From Bordetella parapertussis (GTDB lineage: Bacteria > Pseudomonadota > Gammaproteobacteria > Burkholderiales > Burkholderiaceae_D): a DNA stretch of 39,748 bases. The stretch covers positions 1 to 39,748 of the forward strand of contig CAMCXB010000018.1 in assembly GCA_945883145.1 (NCBI GenBank), in the 5' to 3' direction. This document shows positions 1 to 10,300 of the stretch, piece after piece. The translations under genes were made by a program, and so were the position numbers. Position 1 is the stretch's first letter. Each line of letters opens with the position of its first letter. Below the pieces are notes generated by a model. That model was not told where the DNA came from and did not search any database. It saw only the letters and a program-made list of their open reading frames with translations.

Positions 1-112
1 AATTGAAATCACCTCTGGTCTGAATGCAGAAGATCAAATCGTAAAAACCGACATGGGTAATCTACGTCCTGGAACAGCAGTGCGTATGACACAAGCCTCA
101 GCGATTAAATAA
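1..112 (+). CDS. RND efflux periplasmic adaptor, C-terminal fragment
   Basis: An open frame enters from the left edge (codons in phase from base 2) and stops at TAA 110-112. The visible 36 residues, ending in TAVRMTQASAIK, resemble the membrane-proximal end of membrane fusion proteins (AcrA/HlyD type), with the usual 'GLNAEDQIVKTDMGNLRPGTAV' style of segment. The stop lies 19 nt before an RND permease on the same strand, the standard adaptor-permease order. The adaptor would bridge that inner-membrane permease and an outer-membrane channel. The rest of the gene is outside the window, so the family call rests on a short tail plus context. Confidence 0.75.
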   Translation, partial: IEITSGLNAEDQIVKTDMGNLRPGTAVRMTQASAIK

Positions 113-131
113 TTTTTAAAGACGAATCAAC

Positions 132-3100
132 ATGTGGTTTACCCGTATAAGCATAGGCAATCCCGTTCTAGCCACCATGATGATGATGGCTTTTGTGGTA
201 TTGGGTTTATTTTCCTATCAGCGCTTACGAGTTGATCAATTCCCAGACATCACCTTTCCAGTTGTGGTGGTGCAGACTGAATATCCAGGCGCATCCCCTG
301 AAACAGTAGAAACAGATATCACACGCAAAGTAGAGGAAGCAGTTAATACTATCAATGGCATTAATAGTCTGACTTCACGCTCTTATGAGGGGCAATCCGT
401 CGTCATCATTGAATTTTCACTCACCATTGATCCAGCACAAGCCGCGCAAGATGTACGTGAAAAAGTCGCTTTAGTTAAAACCATCTTTCGTAAAGAAGTA
501 AAAGAACCCCGCATTTCACGTTTTGATCCAGCAGACAGACCGATTTTTTCTATCGCTATTAAAAATGCAGTCGGTAAAAATACCTATAACTTACGCGAGC
601 TGACTACCGTTGCCGATCAGCTGATTAAAAAGCGCTTAGAAAATGTGCGTGGTGTAGGTTCAGTTACCCTAGTCGGTGGCGTGAAACGTGAAATTCAAAT
701 TTATGTCAAACCTGCTGAAATGGAAGCATTAGGCATCGGTGTAGATCAAATCATCAATGCTATTCGCAATGAAAATCAAGAACTCCCCACCGGTGCTGTA
801 CGCGCTTTATCGAATGAACAAGTAGTACAAGTCAGAGGCCGTATTAATCGCCCAGAAGATTTTGCAAGCATCGTCGTTGCAAAACGTGGCGGACATGTTG
901 TCAACTTACGACAAGTAGCACGTATCGTTGATAGCCAACAGGAACAAGAAAGTCTGGCTCTCTTTAATGGTCAACCTACTTTAGCTTTAGATATTTTAAA
1001 AGCACAAGGTGAGAATACGATCACGGTTGCAGATGGACTTAAAAAAACCATCGCGGATTTACAACCCACACTAGACGCTTTGCATCCTGGCGTAAAGATG
1101 GAAGTCATTAAAGATGGCTCACGTCAAATTCGTGTCGGCGTTGAAAATGTCAGACGCACTTTAATTGAAGGTGCACTACTCACGATTTTGATTGTTTTTT
1201 TATTCTTAAATTCTTGGCGCTCTACCGTCATCACTGGACTCACCTTACCAGTTGCTTTAATTGGTACCTTTCTTTTCATGGACATGTTTGGCTTCACTAT
1301 TAATATGATTACCTTAATGGCTTTGTCCTTATGTGTAGGCTTGTTGATTGATGATGCAATTGTGGTGCGTGAAAATATTGTGCGTCACGCCGGTATGAAA
1401 GTGAATGGACTCTATAAGACACATAAAGACGCAGCACTGGAAGGTACGGCAGAAATTGGACTCGCTGTATTAGCCACGACTTTTTCTATTGTGGCTGTAT
1501 TTTTACCGGTGGGTTTCATGGGTGGCATCATCGGTCGCTTCTTTCATCAATTCGGCATTACGGTAACTGCTGCTGTGCTGATTTCTATGTTTGTCTCTTT
1601 CACGCTGGATCCCATGCTGTCATCTATATGGCGTGATCCTGCAATACATGGACAAACAGGAGAGCGCCGTGGTTGGTATGCCAATAGCATAGGACGTGTA
1701 CTAGAAAAATTTGATCAATTCGTGCAATGGCTATCGGCCATTTATCAAGTAGCACTTACATGGTCACTGAAACATCGCGTTGCAACCTTGGTGTTAGCAA
1801 TCGTCACGTTTATTGCAGGTCTTGCTCTCCCTGCTTCTGGTTTGATAGGTAGTGAATTTGTACCGCAAGCAGATTATTCTGAAACAGGTGTTGTATTCAA
1901 TACGCCTATAGGATCATCCTTAGAGTTCACAGAAAGCAAAGCACTACAAGTCGAACGAGCATTACGTGAAATGCCTGAAGTCGTCGATGTGTATATCAGT
2001 ATTAATACCGGCACGGCACAAGGTAAAAATTATGCAACAGCCTATGCACGACTATTACCACGCAGTGAACGTAAACGCAGTACGAAAGAATTAAATCAAC
2101 CACTACGCGATAAGCTTGCCAGCATACCTGGCATTACCGTGACCCATGTGGGTACCTTAGATGGCGTAGGTGGTGATAACAAACAGATTCGTTTATCTAT
2201 ATTAGGCACTGATCTTAAACAACTCGCAAAACTCGCTGATGAAGCTACGGTAAAAATTAAAGCCATACCAGGTGTGGTTGATCTAGATTCGAGTTTAAAA
2301 CCAAATAAACCAACCATTTGGGTAGAACCGCGTCGTGAACTAGCGGCAGATTTAGGCATAGGCGTTACGCAAATTGGGAATGCCTTGCGTCCTTTATTAG
2401 CCGGTGAAGCCGCTACTACTTGGCGCGCACCGAATGATGAAAACTATGATGTCAATGTACGGCTTGCTCCAGATGATAGGAATAACATCAACGATCTTTC
2501 ACGCTTAATGCTAGCTAGTACACAAACCAATAGCGATGGCTCACCTCGCATGGTGCCTTTACGACAAGTTGCTAGCATAGAGCCGGCTGCAGGCGCGAAT
2601 CAAATTAATCGCCGCGATTTAAATCGTGAAGTAGAAATCTCCGCCAATGTCATTGGCAGATCAGCCGGACAAGCGAATACAGAAATTAAACGTGTTTTAG
2701 ATAATATGAATTGGCAACCTGGCTATCGTTATCAAGTCGGTGGTGCAGCTAAAAATATGCAAGAGTCATTTAACTATGCACTCTCCGCTTTAGTCCTTGC
2801 TATTGTATTTATCTACATGATTTTAGCTTCGCAATTTGGTAGTTTTTTACAGCCAATTGCCATCATGTCTGCACTACCTTTAACACTGATTGGCGTGTTT
2901 TTATCACTACTACTTTTCCGCTCCACCTTGAATCTGTTTTCTATTATTGGCTTCGTGATGTTAATGGGTCTGGTGACTAAAAATGCGATTCTCTTGGTGG
3001 ACTTTGCGAATCAAGCACGCAAAGCGGGAGCAGAACGAAATGCAGCGCTATTAGAAGCTGCGCACGTACGCTTAAGACCGATTTTAATGACCACGCTAGC

Positions 3101-3299
3101 GATGGTATTTGGCATGATTCCACTCGCATTAGGCATAGCAGAAGGCTCTGAACAACGCGCTCCTATGGGACAGGCTGTGATAGGCGGCATTATCACCTCC
3201 TCCATTCTCACATTAGTCGTAGTACCTGTGATTTATACCTGGCTAGATGATTTTGCAAATTGGGGCAGACGCAAAATGGGATTGAATGAAATAGCGTAG
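132..3299 (+). CDS. RND family efflux permease (HAE1 type)
   Basis: Inner-membrane, proton-driven drug or solute exporter of the resistance-nodulation-division superfamily. At 1055 residues it has the usual length. It shows the duplicated architecture: one transmembrane segment near residues 10-30, a large periplasmic domain, a TM block from about 340, then the same pattern again from about 555. The TM4 proton-relay pair is present as LLIDDAIVV with Asp407/Asp408, exactly the AcrB numbering. The TM10 lysine is Lys950 in VTKNAILLVDFA. It follows the adaptor fragment by 19 nt, so the two form an operon. No outer-membrane factor is directly attached; the TolC-family protein at 4528-5856 is the nearest candidate partner. 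The sequence differs clearly from the AcrB-like permease at 7343, so these are two separate pumps. The substrate cannot be told from sequence. Confidence 0.93.
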   Translation: MWFTRISIGNPVLATMMMMAFVVLGLFSYQRLRVDQFPDITFPVVVVQTEYPGASPETVETDITRKVEEAVNTINGINSLTSRSYEGQSVVIIEFSLTIDPAQAAQDVREKVALVKTIFRKEVKEPRISRFDPADRPIFSIAIKNAVGKNTYNLRELTTVADQLIKKRLENVRGVGSVTLVGGVKREIQIYVKPAEMEALGIGVDQIINAIRNENQELPTGAVRALSNEQVVQVRGRINRPEDFASIVVAKRGGHVVNLRQVARIVDSQQEQESLALFNGQPTLALDILKAQGENTITVADGLKKTIADLQPTLDALHPGVKMEVIKDGSRQIRVGVENVRRTLIEGALLTILIVFLFLNSWRSTVITGLTLPVALIGTFLFMDMFGFTINMITLMALSLCVGLLIDDAIVVRENIVRHAGMKVNGLYKTHKDAALEGTAEIGLAVLATTFSIVAVFLPVGFMGGIIGRFFHQFGITVTAAVLISMFVSFTLDPMLSSIWRDPAIHGQTGERRGWYANSIGRVLEKFDQFVQWLSAIYQVALTWSLKHRVATLVLAIVTFIAGLALPASGLIGSEFVPQADYSETGVVFNTPIGSSLEFTESKALQVERALREMPEVVDVYISINTGTAQGKNYATAYARLLPRSERKRSTKELNQPLRDKLASIPGITVTHVGTLDGVGGDNKQIRLSILGTDLKQLAKLADEATVKIKAIPGVVDLDSSLKPNKPTIWVEPRRELAADLGIGVTQIGNALRPLLAGEAATTWRAPNDENYDVNVRLAPDDRNNINDLSRLMLASTQTNSDGSPRMVPLRQVASIEPAAGANQINRRDLNREVEISANVIGRSAGQANTEIKRVLDNMNWQPGYRYQVGGAAKNMQESFNYALSALVLAIVFIYMILASQFGSFLQPIAIMSALPLTLIGVFLSLLLFRSTLNLFSIIGFVMLMGLVTKNAILLVDFANQARKAGAERNAALLEAAHVRLRPILMTTLAMVFGMIPLALGIAEGSEQRAPMGQAVIGGIITSSILTLVVVPVIYTWLDDFANWGRRKMGLNEIA

Positions 3300-3428
3300 T
3301 AAGAAGGTGAATATTGAACTCGATTTTTCAGTCTTGCCGTTTAAAAAAATCAGCGGGTGATTTGATAAAATCGCTTTTATTTAACGCAATTATTTTTTAA
3401 TTATTTATATGTGATGGTGGAGTTAGAC

Positions 3429-4085
3429 ATGAATCTAGAACAAGCACGTTTCAACATGATTGAACAACAAATTCGAACTTGGGATGTGTTGAATTTAGAT
3501 GTGTTACAGACCCTAGTCGATGTCAGACGTGAAGCTTTTGTGCCTGTCGCCTGTCGTAGTTTGGCATTTATGGATACAGAGATTCCCCTGCCTAGTGGTC
3601 AACATATGCTCTCGCCTAAACTCGAAGCACGCTTACTGCAAGAATTAGCGCCAACTAAGGATGAATCTGTTTTAGAAATTGGTACAGGCTCCGGTTATAT
3701 GGCGGCCTTACTTGCACATCATGCACAGCATGTGACGACCGTAGAAATTGATGCAGCATGTTATGCCTTAGCGACTAAAAACTTGATTGACTATGGTATT
3801 CAGAATGTCAGTGCTGCATGTGGTGATGGCGCACGCGGCTGGACTGCACAAGCAACGACTTTTGATGCCATTATATTGTCGGGTTCAGTGCCTGTGGTGC
3901 CGGATGAAATCCTGCATCAACTGAAAGTCGGTGGACGCCTGATAGCTATCATAGGTGAAGCACCGATTATGTCTGCTTGCTTGGTTACACGAAGAACAGT
4001 AGATGCATGGGATACGCAAAAATTATTTGAAGCGAATATTGCACCACTACGAAATGTAAAAAAACCTTCTGCATTTCATTTTTAA
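3429..4085 (+). CDS. pcm: Protein-L-isoaspartate O-methyltransferase family protein (divergent)
   Basis: SAM-dependent methyltransferase fold: motif I is VLEIGTGSGYMAALLA, followed by VTTVEID as the acidic strand-2 end. Length about 218 residues, normal for the Pcm family. The frame is open from a GTG at 3411 and an ATG at 3414, but ATG 3429 has a strong ribosome site (GGTGGAG, 6 nt spacing) and is preferred. Classical isoaspartyl methyltransferases repair damaged Asp/Asn and carry a GQTIS-like active-site motif. Here the equivalent stretch reads SGQHMLSPKLEA, so the catalytic Ser/Thr region is not conserved and the true substrate is uncertain. It leads a short cluster with a rhodanese (4155) and a TolC-family gene, a linkage I associate with Burkholderiales. 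Methyltransferase fold certain; isoaspartate activity doubtful. Confidence 0.8.
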   Translation: MNLEQARFNMIEQQIRTWDVLNLDVLQTLVDVRREAFVPVACRSLAFMDTEIPLPSGQHMLSPKLEARLLQELAPTKDESVLEIGTGSGYMAALLAHHAQHVTTVEIDAACYALATKNLIDYGIQNVSAACGDGARGWTAQATTFDAIILSGSVPVVPDEILHQLKVGGRLIAIIGEAPIMSACLVTRRTVDAWDTQKLFEANIAPLRNVKKPSAFHF

Positions 4086-4154
4086 AATATCGATTTTTTA
4101 CATGATCATCATGCTGAAACAATATTTTAATAGATTAACAAGCTTAACTAAGAC

Positions 4155-4478
4155 ATGCAACATTTAACAGTGGAAGAGTTAGCAGTATGGCTGGCCGACA
4201 GTTCTAGGCCGCAGCCAGTATTACTGGATGTGCGTGAAGCATGGGAATTTGAGACTTGCCATATTCAAGGCTCAAAATTCATAACGATGTCTAGCATACC
4301 GGCGCGTCAGGAAGAGCTAGATCCTGATCAACCCATCGTTTGTATTTGCCATCATGGCGCGCGCAGTTTGCAAGTAGGTGCATTTCTAGAGCGCGCAGGA
4401 TTTGAACAAGTTGTGAATTTAACTGGTGGCATTCATGCTTGGGCTATGCAGATAGATAGCAGTATGCCGACCTATTAA
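4155..4478 (+). CDS. Single-domain rhodanese-like sulfurtransferase
   Basis: A 107-residue protein consisting of one rhodanese domain. The N-terminal part has the LLDVREAWEFETCHI signature, and the active-site loop is CHHGARS with the sulfur-carrying Cys65. The six-residue loop after Cys is the GlpE-like sulfurtransferase type rather than the Cdc25 phosphatase type. The C-terminal signature is VNLTGGIHAWA. No signal peptide is seen, so it is probably cytoplasmic. It sits 69 nt after the Pcm-like gene and 49 nt before the preferred TolC start, all on one strand, so the three may be co-transcribed. Its physiological sulfur acceptor is unknown. Confidence 0.92.
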   Translation: MQHLTVEELAVWLADSSRPQPVLLDVREAWEFETCHIQGSKFITMSSIPARQEELDPDQPIVCICHHGARSLQVGAFLERAGFEQVVNLTGGIHAWAMQIDSSMPTY

Positions 4479-4527
4479 ATTCGATTTTAAATTAAAAATG
4501 AAACTGACTGAATACACTGGAAGAATA

Positions 4528-5856
4528 ATGCGAAGAACTCAACTAGCCACCATGGTGGCAGGCGCTCTGTTAGCGATGAATGCACAAGCGCTAGATTTAA
4601 TGGAAGCATTGAATGCGGCACAAGCGTATGACAGTCAATTCATGAGTGCGAGAGCTGCGCGTGAAGCTAGTGCTGAAAAATTGCCGCAAGGTCGCTCAGT
4701 TTTATTACCTAGTGTTGCATTAACTGGTTCAATTTCTAAGATTGATGGTGAAACTACCTCTGGCATTTTCCCGCCTGTAGGAGTACCACGATCCTTAAAT
4801 TACCGCCCACAAAATTTACAAATTCAATTAAAGCAGCCTATTTTTAATCTGGCGAGCTTTGATCTTTTTTCTCAAGGTAAATTACAAACTGCGATCGGTG
4901 AAGTACAGTTTGAACAAGCAAAAATGGATTTGTTAATACGTGTCTCACAAGCGTATTTCGATATACTCGCTGCACAAGATGCGATTAGTTTTATTCAAGC
5001 GCAAAAATCAGCAATCACAGAGCAACTCGCTTCAGCTAAACGTAATTTTGAAGTGGGCACTGCAACGATTACTGATACGCATGAAGCACAAGCACGTTAC
5101 GACCTCACCTCGACACAAGAAATTGCGGCAACTAATGATCTAGAAATCAAACGTAATGCCCTCGCTGTTGTGATTGGCAAAACTCCCACTGAATTAAATC
5201 AACTCAGTCCAGGTATCAAACTCTCTACACCAGAACCTGCCAATGTAGATAAATGGGTAGAAAATGCAGCTACAGGTAATGTCGGTGTGGTTGCGCAAAA
5301 ATTAGCTGTTGATATCGCTAAGCTAGAAATCAGTCGTAACCGCGCTGGTCACTTTCCCAGCTTAGATGCGATTGCAAGTCGATCAGAATCAAAGGGCACA
5401 TCTCCTTTTGATCCTTCCGGTACCAGTAATATCAATTCAGTCGGTTTGCAGTTAACTATTCCACTTTTTTCTGGTTTTGCAGTGACGAGCAAAGTACGTG
5501 AAGCGATTGCATTAGAAAATAAAGCTAGTGCGGATCTTGATACTGCTAAACGTAATGCATCGCAAGCTGCTCGTACTGCTTATCTCGGTGTGCAAAGTGG
5601 TTTATCACAAGTCAAAGCACTAGAAGCAGCAGAAGTCTCGAGTAACTCTGCATTAGAGTCGAATAAGTTGGGCTATGAAGTCGGTGTGCGAATTAATATT
5701 GATGTATTGAATGCTCAACAACAGTTGTATTCAACTCGACGTGATTTAGCTAAAGCGCGCTACGACACTTTAATCAATAGCTTAAAGCTCAAGGCTGCTA
5801 CTGGTTCGCTAACTGAAAGCGATATCGCACAAATAAATAGCCTGTTAAGTAAATAA
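4528..5856 (+). CDS. tolC: TolC family outer membrane channel protein
   Basis: Outer-membrane trimeric channel for type I secretion and efflux. The frame is open from ATG 4498, but ATG 4528 has a GGAAG ribosome site just upstream and begins a clean signal peptide (MRRTQLATMVAGALLAMNAQA, cleavage probably after AQA), giving about 442 residues. The sequence shows the two repeated alpha-helical hairpin regions of TolC: long helices with regular Ala/Gln, and paired LxIPLFSGF and LKQPIFN beta-barrel strands. It lacks the lipobox typical of OprM/NodT proteins, unlike the outer-membrane protein at 10486. It could serve the RND permease at 132 or type I exporters. It is followed by about 280 nt without a gene. 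Confidence 0.92.
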   Translation: MRRTQLATMVAGALLAMNAQALDLMEALNAAQAYDSQFMSARAAREASAEKLPQGRSVLLPSVALTGSISKIDGETTSGIFPPVGVPRSLNYRPQNLQIQLKQPIFNLASFDLFSQGKLQTAIGEVQFEQAKMDLLIRVSQAYFDILAAQDAISFIQAQKSAITEQLASAKRNFEVGTATITDTHEAQARYDLTSTQEIAATNDLEIKRNALAVVIGKTPTELNQLSPGIKLSTPEPANVDKWVENAATGNVGVVAQKLAVDIAKLEISRNRAGHFPSLDAIASRSESKGTSPFDPSGTSNINSVGLQLTIPLFSGFAVTSKVREAIALENKASADLDTAKRNASQAARTAYLGVQSGLSQVKALEAAEVSSNSALESNKLGYEVGVRINIDVLNAQQQLYSTRRDLAKARYDTLINSLKLKAATGSLTESDIAQINSLLSK

Positions 5857-6133
5857 AAACATATTCTCACTCATGCTAAGTTTTGAGTCTTTGCTTAGCG
5901 AGAGGGATGACAGTGTTGACAATCACTCTATTTTTACTGCATTGCCCTGCCACGAAAAAATATCGCGTGTGAATAACTCGCTATACTCAAGCTAGATCAT
6001 TGGCTGATATTTTTTTTATCTGATTACTATTTTTTGCGTTTCTATTCTTTAATTGCATGCGTTATTTCATTCTTTTTTTGTATTATTAATGACGCGTTTT
6101 ACGATGTTTGATTTTTTTAGGTGCGAGAATTTC
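5857..6133. other. Gene-free interval between tolC and the AcrAB-type operon
   Basis: About 280 nt with no supportable gene. It is AT-rich toward the 3' end. It holds an imperfect hairpin (GCTAAG 5875-5880 with CTTAGC 5894-5899, extended by CTC/GAG), but no T-run follows, so it is a poor intrinsic terminator. A perfect -35-like TTGACA lies at 5916-5921, with only a weak -10 about 16 nt later. A TATACT at 5982-5987 lacks a good -35. The efflux operon promoter is presumably here, but I cannot place it with confidence. No adjacent regulator gene (TetR/AcrR type) is present. Confidence 0.5.
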
Positions 6134-7330
6134 ATGAACTCACGGTATAACAAATCCGCTCTTTTTCTTCCGGCTTTAACACTCGCTTTACTGTGTGCCT
6201 GTAATAAAAAAACAGATGCACCTGCAGGTGGCGGCGCACCACCTCCTATGCCTGTCGGTGTGATGGCGGTCGCTCCAGAACAAGTGGCTATCGTGACGGA
6301 ATTACCAGGTCGATTGGAAGCTACCCGTGTTGCTGAAGTACGTGCTCGTGTTGCCGGCATTATTCAAAAACGTGTGTTTGCTGAAGGCTCAGATGTACGT
6401 GCTGGTCAGCTTTTATATCAAATTGATCCAGCTCCTTTTCAAGCAGCTGCCAATAGCGCAGAAGCCGTCGTCGCTAGAGCCGAAGCCAATCTAGGATTAG
6501 CGAATACCAAACTCAATCGTTATCGCGTACTGGTTGAAAGCAATGCAATCAGTAAGCAAGAATTTGATGATCTACAAAGTGCACAAAAATTAGCATCAGC
6601 TGATGTGGTCTCTGCGCGTGCAGCACTCGATGTCGCTAAATTAAATCTTTCTTATGCATCTGTGAGTGCGCCTATCTCAGGTCGCATCGGTCGTGCCTTA
6701 GTGACTGAAGGTGCCCTAGTGGGTCAAGGTGATGCGACTCAACTGGCCTTGATACAACAGCTCGATCCTATGTATGTGACGTTATCGCAATCGAGTGTGG
6801 AGTTACGTCGTTTACAGCAAACGCTGAGTCAATCTAATAATAGCAAAGTAAAAGCGAAATTACAGTTGATACTAGAAGATGGAAAAATTTATGACCATCC
6901 CGGTCATCTTTTGTTTTCAGATGTGACAGTTGATCCTAGTTCCGGTTCCGTCACAATCAGAGCGGAATTCCCCAATCCTAAAAATATTTTATTACCTGGT
7001 ACCTATGTTCGTGTACGTTTAGAACAAGGTGTACGTTCAGGCACCATCACTGTTCCGCAACAAGCAGTCATGCGCACACCAGATGGTTCTTTAGTGATGA
7101 CAGTAAATGCAGAGGGCAAAGTCATACCACGTCCTGTTAAAACCGATGGTGCTTATGGAACGAACTGGATTATTAGTCAGGGCTTGAAAGAAGGCGACAC
7201 CATCATTGTTGAAGGTCTACAAAAAGCTAAACCTGGTGCGACTATCAAACCTACGCCATGGCAAAAACCAGATGCAGCGCCTGCGCCATCCGCTGCTCCG
7301 ACCGCACCTGCTGCACCTACAAAAAACTAA
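6134..7330 (+). CDS. acrA: RND efflux periplasmic adaptor (AcrA/MexA type lipoprotein)
   Basis: Membrane fusion protein linking the AcrB-like permease (7343) to the outer-membrane channel (10486). The frame is open from 6053, but ATG 6134 gives a 398-residue protein, almost exactly the AcrA length, that starts with a lipoprotein signal (basic MNSRYNK, hydrophobic stretch, lipobox LCAC with lipidated Cys23). Domains follow the family order: lipoyl half (VAEVRARVAGIIQKRVFAEGSDVRAGQLLYQIDPAPF), an alpha-hairpin rich in Ala and coiled-coil heptads, the second lipoyl half (LSYASVSAPISGRIGRALVTEGALV), beta-barrel and membrane-proximal domain. The C-terminus is a Pro/Ala-rich tail. First gene of a three-gene operon, 12 nt before the permease. 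No close regulator is visible. Confidence 0.95.
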   Translation: MNSRYNKSALFLPALTLALLCACNKKTDAPAGGGAPPPMPVGVMAVAPEQVAIVTELPGRLEATRVAEVRARVAGIIQKRVFAEGSDVRAGQLLYQIDPAPFQAAANSAEAVVARAEANLGLANTKLNRYRVLVESNAISKQEFDDLQSAQKLASADVVSARAALDVAKLNLSYASVSAPISGRIGRALVTEGALVGQGDATQLALIQQLDPMYVTLSQSSVELRRLQQTLSQSNNSKVKAKLQLILEDGKIYDHPGHLLFSDVTVDPSSGSVTIRAEFPNPKNILLPGTYVRVRLEQGVRSGTITVPQQAVMRTPDGSLVMTVNAEGKVIPRPVKTDGAYGTNWIISQGLKEGDTIIVEGLQKAKPGATIKPTPWQKPDAAPAPSAAPTAPAAPTKN

Positions 7331-7342
7331 GGACCAACCGCT

Positions 7343-10300
7343 ATGGCAAAGTTCTTTATTGATCGCCCAGTATTTGCATGGGTGATAGCACTATTTATTT
7401 TACTCGCTGGTATTTTATCTATTCCTAATCTACCTGTTTCACAATATCCGCAGATTGCGCCACCGAGTATTGTTGTGACTTCTATCTACCCAGGTGCATC
7501 AGCACAAACGGTAGATGAAAGTGTGACGAGTCTGATTGAACAAGAAATGAATGGTGTAGAAAATTTGCTCTACATAGAATCACAAAGTCAATCTGATGGT
7601 CAGTCACAAGTAACCGTCACATTTAAAACAGGTACCAATCCTGAGCTTGCTGCAGTTGATGTGCAAAATCGTTTAAAGCGTGTAGAAGCGCGATTGCCAC
7701 AAGCTGTGGTGCAACAAGGTGTGACAGTTTCGCGCACACGTAGCAATCTGTTGTTATTTGCGAATCTGATTTCAACTGATGGCACACATAGTCCGATTGC
7801 ACTTGGTGATTATCTTGCGCGTAATGTCATTAACGAATTAAAGCGTGTACCTGGTGTCGGCGTCGCTCAGTTATTTGGTACTGAACGTGCCATGCGCATA
7901 TGGGTAGATCCGAATAAATTAATGGCGTATAAACTCACGCCTAGCAATGTAGTCGAAGCCATCAAATCGCAAAATGCACAATTCTCAGCCGGTGTATTAG
8001 GTGACTTACCTGCACCTAGTTCACAAAGAATGGCGACCTCGATTGTCATTACTGGACAACTAACTTCGCCTGAAGAATTTGGCAATATCGTTTTACGTGC
8101 TAACCCAAATGGCTCCACTGTCAGAATTCGTGACATAGCCCGAGTAGAAATCGCCGGACAATCCTATGGTTTTTCAGCGCGCTTAAATGGCAAACAAATT
8201 GCTGCGGTGGGTGTGCAGTTAACGCCTACTGCGAATGCACTTGAAACTGCGCGTCTGGTACGTGCAAAAATGGAAGAGCTTTCTAAATACTTCCCGGCAG
8301 GTATGAGTTATGTCATTCCTTATGACACATCATTATTTATTAAAATCTCTATAGAAGAAGTTATCAAGACTTTACTAGAAGCCGTAGTACTGGTGTTTTT
8401 AGTCATGCTGATCTTCTTACAAAATATACGCTACACACTCATCCCTGCGATTGTTGTTCCGATTTCATTAATGGGCACCTTCGCCACCATGGCTGCATTT
8501 GGTTATTCCATTAATGTACTGACTATGTTTGGTATGGTGTTAGCGATTGGTATTTTGGTCGATGATGCGATTGTCGTCGTTGAAAACGTAGAACGCATCA
8601 TGACTGAGGAAGGCTTAGCGCCACGCGAAGCCACCATTAAAGCAATGAGCCAAATCACGAATGCCATTATTGGTATAACTGCAGTGCTGATTGCTGTGTT
8701 TATACCGATGGCCTTCTTCTCTGGTTCTGTGGGTGCTATCTATAGACAGTTTTCTTTATCCATGGTGTCTGCCATGGTGTTCTCTGCCATCATGGCATTG
8801 ACCTTAACACCGGCACTCTGCGCAACTATATTAAAACCTGTCGATCCTAATCATCATGAACGCAAAGGATTCTTTGGTTGGTTTAATCGTTTTTTCAAAC
8901 GTACCTCTAGTAGTTATCAAACCGGCGTAGAGAAGGTATTAAAAAATACTGGTCGTTACATGGCAATTTATGTAGGCATTATTTTATGTGTAGTGTGGAT
9001 TACTCTGCGTATGCCTACTTCATTTTTACCAGCGGAAGATCAAGGCTATTTACTCGCTAATGTACAGTTACCACCGGGGGCGAGTGCAAGTCGTACGCTC
9101 ACTGTAATGGAACAAGCTGAGCAATATTTTCTAAAACAACCGGGTGCTGCTGGTGTAGTTTCAGTAACAGGTTATAGCTTCTCCGGTAATGGTCAAAATG
9201 GTGGCTTACTGTTTGTTCCACTCAAAGATTGGGATGAAAGAAAAACACCTGAGCTGAGTTCAGTTGGTATGGCAACCAAAGCCATGATGTTAATGGGCAT
9301 GATTAAAGATGCGATTGTCTTTACTGTGAATCCACCTGCGATTCGTGAATTAGGCAATGCAACAGGTTTCTCACTCAGACTACAAGACAGAACCGGTCAA
9401 GGTCATGATGCCTTACTGGCAGCACGCAATCAATTGCTAGGTATGCTCTCTAAGAGTCCAGTGATTAAGAGTGCACGACCTGAAGGCATGGAAGATTCAC
9501 CGCAATTGAAACTAGAGATTGATAGAGATAAAGCCAATGCACTTGGTGTTTCACTCTCTGATATCAATGCAGCATTAGCTGCTACCTTTGGCTCCACTTA
9601 TGTGAATGATTTTGCCAATTTAGGTCGTCAACAACGCGTTATCGTTCAGGCTGATGCAGATAAGCGTCTCATGCCAGAGGATATCGATCGTTTATTTGCG
9701 CGTAATGCACAAGGCAATATGGTGCCTTTCTCTGCCTTCGCACGTACTCGCTGGATCAACGGCCCCGTTCAACTAATACGCTTTAATGGTTATCCTGCGA
9801 TGAAACTACAGGGGGATGCAGCACCGGGTTATTCTTCCGGTGATGCCTTAGCTGAGATAGAAAAATTAGTATCACAACTTCCTCCAGGCTTTGGCTATGA
9901 ATGGGCAGGACAATCATTCGAAGAAAAAGCAGCCGGTTCTGCAGCGATTGCATTATTTGGTCTTTCCTTGCTAGCTGTCTTTTTAGTACTCGCTGCTTTA
10001 TATGAAAGTACCTCGATTCCGGTTGCTGTTTTGTTGGTGGTGCCACTAGGTGTATTAGGTGCACTCTCTTTCACCATCATGCGTGACATGCCAAATGATG
10101 TGTATTTCAAAGTAGGCTTAATTGCCATCATTGGTCTCTCAGCTAAGAATGCGATTTTAATTATTGAATTCGCCAAAGATTTACAAGCACAAGGTATGGA
10201 TTTGGTGGAAGCCACACTGACCGCTGTAAAACTACGCTTCCGTCCTATCATCATGACATCTCTTGCCTTCATTCTTGGTGTGTTGCCCTTAGTGGTTGCC

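Noticed and set aside
3340..3385. Bulged hairpin with T-rich tail between the first RND permease and the Pcm-like gene
   Set aside because: AGCG/CGCT and ATTT/AAAT arms are only 4 bp each around a 4-nt bulge. Too weak to call a terminator.
5875..5899. Hairpin after tolC as a terminator
   Set aside because: Only a 6-bp core with a 13-nt loop and no following T-run.
5916..5943. TTGACA as the efflux operon promoter
   Set aside because: The -35 is perfect, but the -10 at suitable spacing matches only three of six bases, so it is not listed as a feature.
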